This document shows, piece by piece, positions 16,221 to 25,425 of a stretch of 64,000 nt of DNA. A program made the translations under genes and the position numbers. This stretch comes from UKL13-3 sp964392775 (GTDB lineage: Bacteria; Bacteroidota; Bacteroidia; UKL13-3), in the NCBI GenBank assembly GCA_964392775.1, contig CAYMRD010000007.1, forward strand, positions 62,001 to 126,000. The letters are read 5' to 3'. Each line of letters opens with the position of its first letter. Within the stretch, counting starts at the first letter, position 1. The notes below the pieces were generated by a model. The model saw nothing but the letters and a program-made list of their open reading frames with translations, did no database searches and was not told the DNA's origin.

Positions 16221-19175
16221 TTAGCGTTTGCGAGGTGCTGCCGGTTTTGGGCTTGTTACCGGAGCCGCAGGATTTACGGTTTCAGGGGTGGGGAATTGTT
16301 TTTTAATAACTTTTCTTCTTTTCTCCATGATGAGAAATGAGATGATCATTCCATCCGATTCACGCGTAGCTTCTACTTCATAATTGTTGCGGGCAAGCTT
16401 GTAGCGCGATCCCAATATTCCTTCATCCATGGTAATGGTATATTTACCATAAGGCACATACAACTCGAAGCTGCCATTGAAGTCGGTTAATACGCTGTAT
16501 ACTTTGTTGCCGGATGCCACTACCCGGATACGCCCCAGGTCAAATGGATCATCCGCATCGGCATTGATAGCATCGCGGTCAATATTGATTTTACCCTTAA
16601 TCCTGACACCTCTGACAAAAGGAACAAAGTACTGTCCTGATTTCATTACCATTACCGTATCCTCAATATTTGCAAACCAGCCATTAAACCGGTCGAGTGA
16701 GAATGCTGAAATCCGGTGAAGACCACCATGCATATTGTTTATTTTTGCATCTCCCTCTGCATTGCTAATCACTTCTTCATCACCTATCCGAATGACAATG
16801 TTCTCAATTGATTTCTCCGATTTATCTTTGATTCCGTTTCCATTAATATCAAAAAAGGCCACAAATTCCATATCATGAACCGTACTCTTTTTGAAAGGAA
16901 CAGGCAAGGCAAACTCTTTACGGATACCTGCTGCAATAAAAGTATTTTGCGTGGTGAGGCGTTCGGCTTCATCAGCCGTTGCTTGTTGTGTGGAATAATT
17001 GTTTTTGAGTGCAATACCCGACAAAATATTATAGTTAAAGCCAAGCCGGAACCGCCAGCCATCATTGGTAAAATAATAGATATCGGGGAACAGGGTGATA
17101 TTGTGTTGTTTGAATATATTGTTAAATGAATAATTGAAGCCCGTTTGTATCATAACCTTGCGGTTAGCAAACAAGTATTGGTGTTGTAGAGAAGAAGTAA
17201 ACAACTGCTGGTTGGAGGTGTTTATTTGCGTTGCCAACTGTGGAGTGTAGCCATAAATACCAACCAGGTAGCGGGCATTTAGAGAAACTGTTTTATAAAA
17301 AGCAAGAGCTGTCCACTGCAAAAAAGTTGTTGTTTCGGGATTAGGGATATGGGTTGGCAGATTGGCTCCGCCTTCAACGGTTGTTGAAAACCGGGTATTG
17401 GTTTTGGGATTAAACTGGTTGAAGTTAACTCCTGCACCGCGAATCTGGTAAGTGACAATACTCTGTTGAAACAAATTGGCAAACACGTATGGTTGAACGC
17501 TTTTGTTCTTAAAAGAACGGTTCACCATAAACTGGTTTGTAAGTGAGCCTGTTTTGATGTGGCCAACAATCATGGTGGTGCTTTGGTTGTAGTTGTTTAC
17601 AATGGTAGCACTCCACTTATCCGTAAACATAAGGCGCGTACGGTGATTGTAAAAGAGCCGCTCGATATTAGAGTTGGCATATTCCCGCGTATTGTACCCA
17701 ACGCTATGATTAATAGCAAGTTTGCCTCTGATAAAATTTCCATTATAGTTAGTCATTCCAAAATAACCAAAGGTGTTTACCGGTAGCGGGCCCAAATTAT
17801 TCAGCTGGTTCCAGGTGTTGGAGATACTGAAATTAACAGACTGGGTTCGAAGGAAATTTATAGATACCCTGCTGTTAAGAGCTGTGGTTTTAACTCCGGT
17901 AAACTTATTGTCTGACTGGCCTATTTCGAAACGGGCTTTGTTTTGTTTGAAATATTTAACATCGTAAGCAAAACCATACGAGCGCAAGGCTTCTTGGTCA
18001 AACCGGTCTTTTCGGGTTACAATATAACCCGTAACCTGATGGCTGCGGTTTATCATAAGGCTCGATTTAACCCCTTGTCCAAACCCCTGAATACCCAAAA
18101 ACCCGCCATTGATGTACCCTAACTGGACATTTCCCTTTGAGCCAAAATATCCGATATAATAATTGTTGTTGGTTAGAAATTGGTTGTATTGATTGTTGGT
18201 GGAACTACCTTGAAAATTATAGATGAGTTGACGGGTTGCGTCCAGTTGTGCAACACCCCTTAAATTCAAAGTGGCAAACGTAACCTCGTCAAAAAGATTC
18301 GACAGATTGTAATCAACAATCAAAGGAAGGTGTGAAAACGAATTGTTATCGGCCCTGGTATTGTCCGAAAGTTTTCTGAACTGAAACCTTTGCCCGGTTT
18401 GAAAGGCTCCCGGCTGGCCAAAATCAGGCTCCTCGCTGGTCACCAATAAATTAAAGCTCCGGTTTTCGTTTATGCCGGTTGGGCGGTAATTTTCAAGGTC
18501 AATTCTGCTTTGATTGCGCTCACCCTGAATCAACTGATACGAAAAATTAAAGGTAGTATCCTGATAGGGGTTAAGGGTAAAATTAACCGGCTGAGTGAGT
18601 GTCCGTGTATTGGCAGAATCTCTTACTTCTCCGAGCAGGCTCATATTGTTCATGTTCAGAACCATAGGCTGCCTTTCGGAGCCGGTATTTAATATATTTA
18701 CATCAAACCGAATTCTGTTCTCATCATTTTTAAAATAAATTTTTGTTCCGCTTTCAGTGCTCATACTCCAGCTTGTTTTCTTTTCAGTATGAGCCCAAAA
18801 CAGGTCATTGGCCAAAGCCTCGCCTCTCTGGCCCACAATAAAAGCAGAAAGCATAAAACGATTGTTTCCGGTCAAATCGCCCGAAGGAATAAATCGGAAA
18901 GGCAGAAAAAGCGAATCTCCGGGGGCTATGGTATAGCCGTCCTTAATTCGGGAAATTTGTTTCCAACCGTATGGGAAATCAAGATTGATATTAAATAAAA
19001 CAGGTTCTGAAGAAGTGTTTTCAATGCGCAATACATTGGAGAGGATTTCACCCGGGGTAATCATATACTCTTTGCCAATGAAATGTGCGGTAATGGGTGA
19101 AGTGGACTGCGCATGTAAGCAGTTGGTCAATGCTAATAGATAGTAAATCGTGCCTAAAAGCAGACTCTTTTTCAT
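16221..19175 (-). CDS. usher-like outer-membrane protein with SdrD B-like C-terminal domain
   Basis: The 984-aa protein has a signal peptide (ends LHAQ) and N-terminal Ig-like domains (about 25-250, with FNINLDFPYGWKQ). A long Asn/Tyr/Phe-rich strand region (about 270-760) reads like a large beta-barrel. A domain follows with FFDINGNGIKDKSEKSI (about 772) and a carboxypeptidase-regulatory-like segment ending VLTDFNGSFELYVPYGKYTI. The C-terminal tail is Pro/Lys-rich. This arrangement recalls fimbrial ushers, and the gene follows a chaperone-like gene and two subunit-like genes. I do not recognise a classical FimD signature, so the usher role is inferred from size, layout and context. Its start overlaps the preceding stop by 4 bases. 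Confidence 0.65.
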   Translation of the reverse strand: MKKSLLLGTIYYLLALTNCLHAQSTSPITAHFIGKEYMITPGEILSNVLRIENTSSEPVLFNINLDFPYGWKQISRIKDGYTIAPGDSLFLPFRFIPSGDLTGNNRFMLSAFIVGQRGEALANDLFWAHTEKKTSWSMSTESGTKIYFKNDENRIRFDVNILNTGSERQPMVLNMNNMSLLGEVRDSANTRTLTQPVNFTLNPYQDTTFNFSYQLIQGERNQSRIDLENYRPTGINENRSFNLLVTSEEPDFGQPGAFQTGQRFQFRKLSDNTRADNNSFSHLPLIVDYNLSNLFDEVTFATLNLRGVAQLDATRQLIYNFQGSSTNNQYNQFLTNNNYYIGYFGSKGNVQLGYINGGFLGIQGFGQGVKSSLMINRSHQVTGYIVTRKDRFDQEALRSYGFAYDVKYFKQNKARFEIGQSDNKFTGVKTTALNSRVSINFLRTQSVNFSISNTWNQLNNLGPLPVNTFGYFGMTNYNGNFIRGKLAINHSVGYNTREYANSNIERLFYNHRTRLMFTDKWSATIVNNYNQSTTMIVGHIKTGSLTNQFMVNRSFKNKSVQPYVFANLFQQSIVTYQIRGAGVNFNQFNPKTNTRFSTTVEGGANLPTHIPNPETTTFLQWTALAFYKTVSLNARYLVGIYGYTPQLATQINTSNQQLFTSSLQHQYLFANRKVMIQTGFNYSFNNIFKQHNITLFPDIYYFTNDGWRFRLGFNYNILSGIALKNNYSTQQATADEAERLTTQNTFIAAGIRKEFALPVPFKKSTVHDMEFVAFFDINGNGIKDKSEKSIENIVIRIGDEEVISNAEGDAKINNMHGGLHRISAFSLDRFNGWFANIEDTVMVMKSGQYFVPFVRGVRIKGKINIDRDAINADADDPFDLGRIRVVASGNKVYSVLTDFNGSFELYVPYGKYTITMDEGILGSRYKLARNNYEVEATRESDGMIISFLIMEKRRKVIKKQFPTPETVNPAAPVTSPKPAAPRKR

Positions 19176-19798
19176 ATAGCCTCGGTTAAAACGTAACGTA
19201 CCTTAAGCTGATAAATACCGCTCTTGACTCCAACACCCGGCTGTAAGCGGTAGTCTATATCAAAAGAGTATTCATTATAATTATTTGTGGAGTTCCCCGG
19301 ACCATTTACGTTGGTTATGCACGAACCTGCAGGAACGGTGATTCCTGTATTTGAAATAACCATAATTGGCAGGCCAACATTTATAGGCACATTAAAGAAG
19401 TTATTGCCTGTTTGGGAAGTGTTGCAATTATTTGTAATGCGCAATTGAAGCAAATCAACTTTGGGCGGAGTGCCTGATGATGATTGTGAATACAGAGATT
19501 CCCATTGATCATTAGGAGTGCTGCCATTACCATTTTCGATATATACTAAAAGATTCCAACGGCAATCGGGATTGTGGCTGATGGAATTGCTGACATTTAC
19601 TTTTAAGCGCGTAGCCCCGTTTTGGGTAATTCCTCCGAGGTATTTCCCAAACGAATCATAAGTGAAATCCAGGTTTGTTTGGCCAACAGTGGTCAGCGTC
19701 ACCACATCACAATACTGTGCCTTAACATTGCTAACCAGTATTGGAAAGCAAAGCACTCCGATACAAAAGTTAATAAATAGTGTGTTTAGGCGTTGCAA
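19172..19798 (-). CDS. secreted pilin-like subunit (minor/tip candidate)
   Basis: A 208-aa secreted protein (signal ends VKAQ) with four further Cys residues that could form disulfides. Its core reads LDFTYDSFGKYLGGITQNGATRLKV, matching the neighbour at 19874, which has IDFTFDDIQEYYGGITKYGATILKV. Both continue with a Trp (CRWNLLVYI / VNWDLYAIA) and end with a strand pattern YSFDIDYRLQPG...YQLKVRYVL. The shared pattern marks them as paralogous subunits of one structure. Being Cys-rich, smaller and directly coupled to the usher-like gene, this may be a tip or adaptor. No database family is recognised. Confidence 0.7.
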   Translation of the reverse strand: MQRLNTLFINFCIGVLCFPILVSNVKAQYCDVVTLTTVGQTNLDFTYDSFGKYLGGITQNGATRLKVNVSNSISHNPDCRWNLLVYIENGNGSTPNDQWESLYSQSSSGTPPKVDLLQLRITNNCNTSQTGNNFFNVPINVGLPIMVISNTGITVPAGSCITNVNGPGNSTNNYNEYSFDIDYRLQPGVGVKSGIYQLKVRYVLTEAI

Positions 19799-19873
19799 TT
19801 TTTGTTTCGGCTTTTTAACATGAAGAAGAGCCGCTGAGGACTCTTCTTCATGAGGGTAAGTATCAAGAGGGGG

Positions 19874-20659
19874 TTATTGATCTTCAAGAATCATGTATTG
19901 AACATACATAGTGTAAACACCAGGTTGTGCGTACGATCCTGCAGAGTTAGCCGAAACGAGATCCTGAGCGGTTGTCCCGTCAGCAGAGAAAGCCATTGGG
20001 AAAATTGCAGGCAATCCCGGAACGATACGGTAGTCGATAGAATAGTAGTAGTCGCTGGTTAAGGCATTTGCAGTTAAATAACTACCACCCGCAACACCAT
20101 CTGCTCCGGTTGCTGTTGTTCCCGCATGGCCGGCAATGTATTTATGAGAGGCTGTAGGAGGAGTTCCCGCATTTGCAGGGTCAACATATATGCTGTTTGA
20201 ACCTGCAGGCGATGCTACCGGAGGAAATGCAGAACTGTAATCAGCATACGTACCGGAGGCAGCTGTGGCGTTTGCGTTAGCAGTTGTTTGACGCAACTCA
20301 AGCGCGCTTAATGGCAACTGGTTGGTCGCTCCACCTGATCCACCTGTTCCGTACTTAATTTGCTGATCCCACATACCCGGAGCAACGTTACCGTTTGAGC
20401 GGGCAATCGCATACAAATCCCAGTTTACGGTTGAACTTACTTTTAAAATAGTCGCTCCATACTTGGTAATACCACCGTAGTACTCTTGGATGTCGTCAAA
20501 GGTGAAATCAATTTGGTTTGGAGTAGACATGTTAAGCTGAAGGATAGGTTGTAAGTCCATTGTAATGGTTACATCCTTTTCATCTTTCAACTGAGCAAAG
20601 GCTGTTGTTGACGCGAGCATGGCAATTCCGGCCATGGTCAGCAGTCTGTTGTTTTTCAT
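19874..20659 (-). CDS. secreted pilin-like subunit (major candidate)
   Basis: A 261-aa protein with a clear signal peptide (MKNNRLLTMAGIAMLASTTAFAQ), rich in Ala/Gly/Ser/Thr. It has the shared subunit core FTFDDIQEYYGGITKYGATILKV and a terminal strand pair (YYSIDYRIVPG and GVYTMYVQYMILEDQ). A large Ala/Thr/Gly-rich insert (about 125-200) distinguishes it from the smaller subunit. It is preceded by a 227-base gap with its own hairpin, so it may be expressed from a separate promoter at a higher level than the chaperone, as expected for a major subunit. Function is inferred from context. Confidence 0.7.
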   Translation of the reverse strand: MKNNRLLTMAGIAMLASTTAFAQLKDEKDVTITMDLQPILQLNMSTPNQIDFTFDDIQEYYGGITKYGATILKVSSTVNWDLYAIARSNGNVAPGMWDQQIKYGTGGSGGATNQLPLSALELRQTTANANATAASGTYADYSSAFPPVASPAGSNSIYVDPANAGTPPTASHKYIAGHAGTTATGADGVAGGSYLTANALTSDYYYSIDYRIVPGLPAIFPMAFSADGTTAQDLVSANSAGSYAQPGVYTMYVQYMILEDQ

Positions 20660-20674
20660 ATAATAGGTATAAGT

Positions 20675-20694
20675 TTACTACACTAAGGTAGTAA
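20675..20694. promoter_or_regulatory. hairpin in the leader of the major subunit gene
   Basis: TTACTAC and GTAGTAA form a perfect 7-bp inverted repeat with a 6-base loop, 16-35 bases upstream of the subunit ATG (minus strand). It could be a regulator site or an mRNA stabilising/translation-control hairpin. Confidence 0.4.
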
Positions 20695-20886
20695 AAAAAC
20701 ACAGACTGTATTATTCAAACGGCTGGATTTTGGTGTAAACGGATGTTTTTGCGTGTAAATGTTAATATCTATTGAAATTTATCTCGCTAAAAACCAATGC
20801 ATTAAATGTCATTTTACCGTAAAATTGGCCTTTCAAAAAAAATAGTGCGTGGATTGTCTACTCCTTAGTACACAAAGGAGGGTGTT

Positions 20887-21738
20887 TTAGTCAACTTTAA
20901 ACTCCAGTTCTGCGGCCTCAACCACATCTTTATTGCCGTAATCCAATACGCCAACAGCAGAGTAGTTGCCCTTTTCAAGGTTTTCGGGCAGGGCAAATAG
21001 GTAGTTCCGGGTATAACCGGGTAATACCACAAATCGTTTAACCATCAGTTTCTGCTGTTTTCCTGTAGAAAGATTGGTAAGCTCAACATAAGAAACGCAA
21101 GAAGCAATACCGTCACCGGTATTTTGCAATGTAATTTCAATATTCCGTTGGTTTTTTTCTTTCCCGCTCTGGAGCTGAAAGTTTTTAATTTCTACTTTGT
21201 TGTTTTGAACCGTAGGCGGATTTTGGTACAGGTATACGCCAAAACCAAATGACGGAACTACACCCAACGAAATTTTCTTGTCGCCTCCGGTGTTATCAAG
21301 CGCTTCACGCTGTTTTTTTTCCTCAATCAATAAGATGCTCCAGGCTGCACGATTTGAAAAACCGGTATCGGGAATAGATAGGGTAATATTTACTTTTTGA
21401 ATTTCACCCGGTTTAAGTTCAAAAAAAGTTGGTGCAACATTAAGCCAATTTGACATTCCGTATTTGGAGGTTCCGGAATCACCGAACGTTGTTTTTCCGG
21501 CATTGTTCATGTCGAAGTCTTTGACAGATGCCGAGAAAGAGCGTTTTACAAGGGTTTCATTGGTTACCTTTACTTCGTATGTTTTGCTCTCACCGGGTTT
21601 CAGGTTAAAGTTTAAATGAGAGGGAGAAACAGCAACACCAACATCTTTTAACGCTGCCGTATCTTTTGTTTGGGCCGAAATTTTTGTGAGCGGAATAAAG
21701 GTTGCGATTAACAACAACGAAATAATTTTGTTTTTCAT
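20887..21738 (-). CDS. periplasmic chaperone-like protein (PapD/DUF916-like Ig fold)
   Basis: A 283-aa secreted protein (start MKNKIISLLL; signal ends ISAQ) made of two Ig-like halves. The first half has VAVSPSHLNFNLKPGESKTYEVKVTNET and FFELKPGEIQKVNITLSIP, the pattern of a fimbrial-chaperone or DUF916-type N-terminal domain. The second (about 180-283) ends with a strand-rich segment. The frame is open to 21768, but the ATG at 21738 gives the proper signal peptide. As the first gene of the cluster and with this fold, it most likely holds subunits in the periplasm and delivers them to the usher-like protein. It lacks the exact PapD signature, so the assignment rests partly on context. Confidence 0.65.
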   Translation of the reverse strand: MKNKIISLLLIATFIPLTKISAQTKDTAALKDVGVAVSPSHLNFNLKPGESKTYEVKVTNETLVKRSFSASVKDFDMNNAGKTTFGDSGTSKYGMSNWLNVAPTFFELKPGEIQKVNITLSIPDTGFSNRAAWSILLIEEKKQREALDNTGGDKKISLGVVPSFGFGVYLYQNPPTVQNNKVEIKNFQLQSGKEKNQRNIEITLQNTGDGIASCVSYVELTNLSTGKQQKLMVKRFVVLPGYTRNYLFALPENLEKGNYSAVGVLDYGNKDVVEAAELEFKVD

Positions 21739-21893
21739 GGATACAAGGTGGATATGAGTCAGCAGCAATAATAAGCCTTCCGGTCGTTCTGTTCAAACAA
21801 TCTCAATTTGTGTATGAGTTTGGGAATCAGAATAATCACAATGAAGTGTTTATAACCTGTAGTGTCAGTCTGTCAATTGCCCGCTAATGGTGC

Positions 21894-21901
21894 TATATTT
21901 G
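21894..21901 (+). promoter_or_regulatory. TATATTTG promoter box of the TPR gene
   Basis: A perfect box 14 bases before ATG 21916. It lies within the upstream open frame, so translation should start after it. Confidence 0.7.
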
Positions 21902-21915
21902 TTCAACCCAATCCG

Positions 21916-23319
21916 ATGTTTATGGATGCAGATGATTTTTTAGACGAGGACGTTTCCTCCAATGTGCAGCGGTACGAGAAAATGCAGCGAAACAAATCGA
22001 AGGATTATTTTGATGCGGAAACGCTGGAAAGCATTATCGAATACTACATAGAGAAAGATAAGCTTAAGAAGGCGCTGGAAGTAGTATACTACGGAGAAGA
22101 TTTATATCAATACTATACAGGGTTTAAACTCAAAAAAGCCGAAGTGTTTGTGATGATGGGCAAGTTTGATGAGGCCATCACCGAAATCGAAAAGCTTGAA
22201 TTGTATGAACCTTTTAATGCCGAACTTTTCCTTCTCAAAGGCGAAACCTATCTCAATATTGAAGACATAGCCGAAGCGGAGGCTTGTTTTGAAAAGGCCC
22301 TGATGTATGCCGATGATATAGTGGACATGCTTTTTGAAATCGGATATGTATATGAAGATTGCGACTTGTATGAAAAAGCCATCGCTTGTTTTGAACAGGT
22401 ATTACAGCATAGCAACGACAACGAGCAGGCCTATTACGAAATAGCCAATTGCAACGATATGAGCGGACGGTATGACCGCTGTGTTGAGCAATACCAGAAA
22501 CTGATAGATATCGACCCGTATTCAACCAATGCATGGTATAACCTTGGTGTAATCTACAGCAAGATGGAAGTGTTTGAAAAAGCGATTGATGCGTTTGATT
22601 ATTGTTTAGCGATTGATGATGATTATGTAGCCGCCCGTTTTAACAAAGCCAATGCGCTGGTGGAACTTGATCGTTTTGCAGAAGCTATTGTCGAGTATCA
22701 AACCACCATTGATAAAGAAGGCCCCGACTCTATTACCTACTGCAACCTTGCCGGTTGTTACGAAAGGCTGGATGATAACCTTCAGTCCCGAGAGTATTAC
22801 AAAAAAGCAACCCGCCTCAACCCCAATATTGCCGAAGCCTGGTTTGGCATTGGGCTTACCTTCGAAAAAGAAAACAACTACAAGGAGTCGCTGAGTTATT
22901 TGAAGCGTGCGGTTTTGCTTGAGCAGGACAATCCCGAATATTTGCTGGTACTGGCCGAAGCCGAATACCGGCAGGGCAACGAAACCGAAGCCGAATTTTT
23001 ATACAAACGATTGCTCGAACTCGATCCGACAATGATGGAAGCCTGGCTCGACTGGTCGTTTGTGGCCTTCAAAAAGGGCGATACCGAAATGGCAATTGAG
23101 ATGATTGAAGAGGCCCTCAAAATAGAACCCGATTGCCACCAATATCACTACCGCATGGTAGCATATTTGTGGGCTACCGGTAAAACCCAACAAGCAATCG
23201 ATCATCTGGAAACGGCCTTAATCCTAAACTTTAACGATCATTACTTGTTGTTTGAACTAACTCCGGTATTTTCGCAGGTGCCCGAGATTATGCAGGCGAT
23301 TGAAAGATACAGACCCTAA
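21916..23319 (+). CDS. tetratricopeptide-repeat protein
   Basis: A cytosolic 467-aa protein made almost entirely of TPR helices. Typical repeat units (e.g. AWYNLGVIYSKMEVFEKAIDAF, AWFGIGLTFEKENNYKESLSYL, EAWLDWSFVAFKKGDTEMA) recur about every 34 residues from residue 45 to the end, some ten to twelve copies. TPR proteins are scaffolds; the partner here is unknown. The acidic N-terminus (MFMDADDFLDEDVSS) begins after a TATATTTG box, so ATG 21916 (or 21922) is preferred over the longer frame from 21862. It lies 8 bases upstream of the comA-like gene, forming a likely operon. Confidence 0.9.
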   Translation: MFMDADDFLDEDVSSNVQRYEKMQRNKSKDYFDAETLESIIEYYIEKDKLKKALEVVYYGEDLYQYYTGFKLKKAEVFVMMGKFDEAITEIEKLELYEPFNAELFLLKGETYLNIEDIAEAEACFEKALMYADDIVDMLFEIGYVYEDCDLYEKAIACFEQVLQHSNDNEQAYYEIANCNDMSGRYDRCVEQYQKLIDIDPYSTNAWYNLGVIYSKMEVFEKAIDAFDYCLAIDDDYVAARFNKANALVELDRFAEAIVEYQTTIDKEGPDSITYCNLAGCYERLDDNLQSREYYKKATRLNPNIAEAWFGIGLTFEKENNYKESLSYLKRAVLLEQDNPEYLLVLAEAEYRQGNETEAEFLYKRLLELDPTMMEAWLDWSFVAFKKGDTEMAIEMIEEALKIEPDCHQYHYRMVAYLWATGKTQQAIDHLETALILNFNDHYLLFELTPVFSQVPEIMQAIERYRP

Positions 23320-23327
23320 TTCTAATC

Positions 23328-24119
23328 ATGAATAATTTTAAACTCAAAAACATTCCTTCCCGCACGGCCAAGCCGCGCAACAACGGCATCACCATGGTGA
23401 TGGACAAAGGCCTCAGTCTTCGTGAAGCAGAAAACTTTATTGATGCCAATGGCGATTATGTTGATTTTGTAAAGCTGGGATTTGGAACATCCTATGTTAC
23501 CAAGCATCTTCAGGAAAAAATAGACCTCTACAAACAGGCGGGTATTGGTGTATACTTTGGAGGAACCTTGTTTGAAGCATTTATTGTGCGCAATCAATAC
23601 GATGATTTTTTACGATTGCTCGAACGGTATAAAATGGAGCATGCCGAAGTATCGGATGGCTCGATTGAAATGCCGCATGAGGTGAAACTCGAATACGTAC
23701 ACAAGCTCAGCAAACAATTCACCGTTTTGAGTGAAGTGGGTAGCAAAGACGTTGAAAAAATCATCCCTCCTTACCAGTGGATCGAGCTGATGAAAACAGA
23801 AATCAAAGCCGGTGCATGGAAGGTGATTGCCGAAGCCCGCGAAGCTGGAAATGTTGGGGTGTTCCGCTCAAGTGGCGAAGTGCGTGAAGGTTTGGTTCAG
23901 GAAATTCTGACTAAAATTGATGGTGACCGTATTATTTGGGAAGCCCCGCAAAAGGCACAACAAACCTATTTTATCAATCTGGCCGGTAATAATGTAAACT
24001 TAGGTAATATCGCCACCAATGATGTGATTCCGCTCGAAACCCTTCGTTTGGGATTGCGCAGCGATACCTTCCCTTTCTTCTTACCTAAAACAGCAAAGTA
24101 TATTGCTAAGAAAAAATAA
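23328..24119 (+). CDS. phosphosulfolactate synthase (ComA) family protein
   Basis: The ComA family adds sulfite to phosphoenolpyruvate to give phosphosulfolactate, first known from coenzyme M synthesis in methanogens. The 263-aa protein has the TIM-barrel family stretches GITMVMDKGLSLREAENF, DYVDFVKLGFGTS, GIGVYFGGTLFEAF, HAEVSDGSIEMP and VLSEVGSKDVE. Bacteroidota do not make coenzyme M, and the homologue is often suggested to serve sulfonolipid or sulfolactate formation. The substrate is therefore likely but the pathway is inferred. The gene follows the TPR gene and precedes yqeY. Confidence 0.88.
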   Translation: MNNFKLKNIPSRTAKPRNNGITMVMDKGLSLREAENFIDANGDYVDFVKLGFGTSYVTKHLQEKIDLYKQAGIGVYFGGTLFEAFIVRNQYDDFLRLLERYKMEHAEVSDGSIEMPHEVKLEYVHKLSKQFTVLSEVGSKDVEKIIPPYQWIELMKTEIKAGAWKVIAEAREAGNVGVFRSSGEVREGLVQEILTKIDGDRIIWEAPQKAQQTYFINLAGNNVNLGNIATNDVIPLETLRLGLRSDTFPFFLPKTAKYIAKKK

Positions 24120-24124
24120 AAACC

Positions 24125-24574
24125 ATGAGCTTACAAGAACAAGTTAATAAAGATATTATCACGGCCATGAAGGCTAAAGATGAAATCAGCCTGCGAGCCT
24201 TGCGAGCCGTTAAAGCCGCCATGCTGCTGGCTGCAACAGCCGAAGGAGCTAAAGACAGTGTTGATGATGATCAGGCCATCAAGATATTTCAGAAGCTGGC
24301 CAAACAGCGCAAGGAGTCGCTGGATATTTTTACCCAAAATGGCCGCACCGAGCTCGCCAAAACCGAACAGGAAGAACTCGAAGTATTTGAGCGTTACCTG
24401 CCCAAACAAATGAGCGAAGAGCAAATTAAAGCCGAACTGCAAACCCTGATTACACAAGCGGGAGCCACCAGTGGTGCCGACTTCGGAAAGGTAATGCCTC
24501 TGGCTATGAAACATTTTGCCGGCAAAGCCGATGGCAAGGTGATTTCAGCTTTGCTTAAAACACTATTGGGTTAA
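24125..24574 (+). CDS. GatB/YqeY domain protein
   Basis: A 149-aa stand-alone YqeY protein: LQEQVNKDIITAMKAKDEISLRALRAVKAA at the start, the QRKESLDIFTQNGRTELA loop, and LPKQMSEEQI, GADFGKVM and GKADGKVISALLKTLL at the end. It resembles the tRNA-binding tail of GatB/aspartyl-tRNA amidotransferases, but the free protein's function is not settled. It starts 5 bases after the comA-like gene and is probably co-transcribed. Confidence 0.9.
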   Translation: MSLQEQVNKDIITAMKAKDEISLRALRAVKAAMLLAATAEGAKDSVDDDQAIKIFQKLAKQRKESLDIFTQNGRTELAKTEQEELEVFERYLPKQMSEEQIKAELQTLITQAGATSGADFGKVMPLAMKHFAGKADGKVISALLKTLLG

Positions 24575-24706
24575 GAATAAAGGATTACAAGGTTCATTGA
24601 CATGAACAATGCGTTAATTCAGCCTCTGCACTTGTCATTTATTCCTCACAACCACTGAGCAAACCGTGTAATTTTACAATCTTTCAAAACGTTGAAATCG
24701 AAAAGC

Positions 24707-25414
24707 ATGACAGACGAAGAGCGAATTAAAAAAGCTTTTGAAAAGAAACACTGGCCGGAAATTAAAGTAACCGATAGCTGGGCAACGTTTAAAATAATGG
24801 CGGAGTTTGTGGAAGGGTTTGAGAAGATGAGTAGGATTGGTCCCTGTGTATCTATTTTCGGATCATCCCGCACCCCAAGCAATCATAAGTATTACCTGCT
24901 GGCTGAGGAGATTGCCCAAAAACTGGTGCATGCCGGCTTTGGCGTTATCACAGGCGGTGGTCCCGGTATTATGGAAGCCGGCAACAAAGGTGCTTACGAA
25001 ACAGGCGGAAAGTCGGTGGGGTTGGGCATTGAACTTCCCCTTGAGCAGGCTGTCAATAAATATGTGGACCGCGATAAGATGATCAACTTTGATTATTTCT
25101 TTGTGCGCAAGGTGATGTTTATGAAGTATGCTCAGGGCTTTGTGGCCATGCCGGGCGGGTTTGGTACCTTAGACGAGCTCTTTGAGGCGTTAATGCTCAT
25201 TCAAACACATAAGGTTGCGCGTTTTCCCGTTGTATTGGTAGGAACAGAGTACTGGAGCGGATTGCTCGACTGGATTAAAGGTACGATGCTCGAAAAAGAA
25301 AAAAACATCAACGCTGATGATTTGTTTTTATTCAAGCTGGTGGATACTGCCGATGATGCCGTAACGTATATTCTGGATTACTACGCAGAGATGTCAATCA
25401 GCCCTAATTTTTAG
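24707..25414 (+). CDS. LOG-family (TIGR00730) nucleotide phosphoribohydrolase-like protein
   Basis: A Rossmann-fold lysine-decarboxylase-like/LOG protein of 235 aa. Family motifs are GSSRTPSNHKYYLLAEEIAQ, ITGGGPGIMEAGNKGA and the catalytic PGGFGTLDELFE. LOG enzymes hydrolyse nucleoside 5'-monophosphates to the base and ribose 5-phosphate; the physiological substrate in bacteria is uncertain. The frame is open from a TTG at 24692, but ATG 24707 is the natural start, with a TAATTTTA box-like sequence about 30 bases upstream. Confidence 0.9.
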   Translation: MTDEERIKKAFEKKHWPEIKVTDSWATFKIMAEFVEGFEKMSRIGPCVSIFGSSRTPSNHKYYLLAEEIAQKLVHAGFGVITGGGPGIMEAGNKGAYETGGKSVGLGIELPLEQAVNKYVDRDKMINFDYFFVRKVMFMKYAQGFVAMPGGFGTLDELFEALMLIQTHKVARFPVVLVGTEYWSGLLDWIKGTMLEKEKNINADDLFLFKLVDTADDAVTYILDYYAEMSISPNF

Positions 25415-25422
25415 TATATTTG
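25415..25422 (+). promoter_or_regulatory. TATATTTG promoter box immediately before the antitoxin ATG
   Basis: A perfect TAnnTTTG box with only 3 bases between it and ATG 25426. If used, transcription would start at or next to the start codon, giving a leaderless message. Confidence 0.6.
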
Positions 25423-25425
25423 AAT

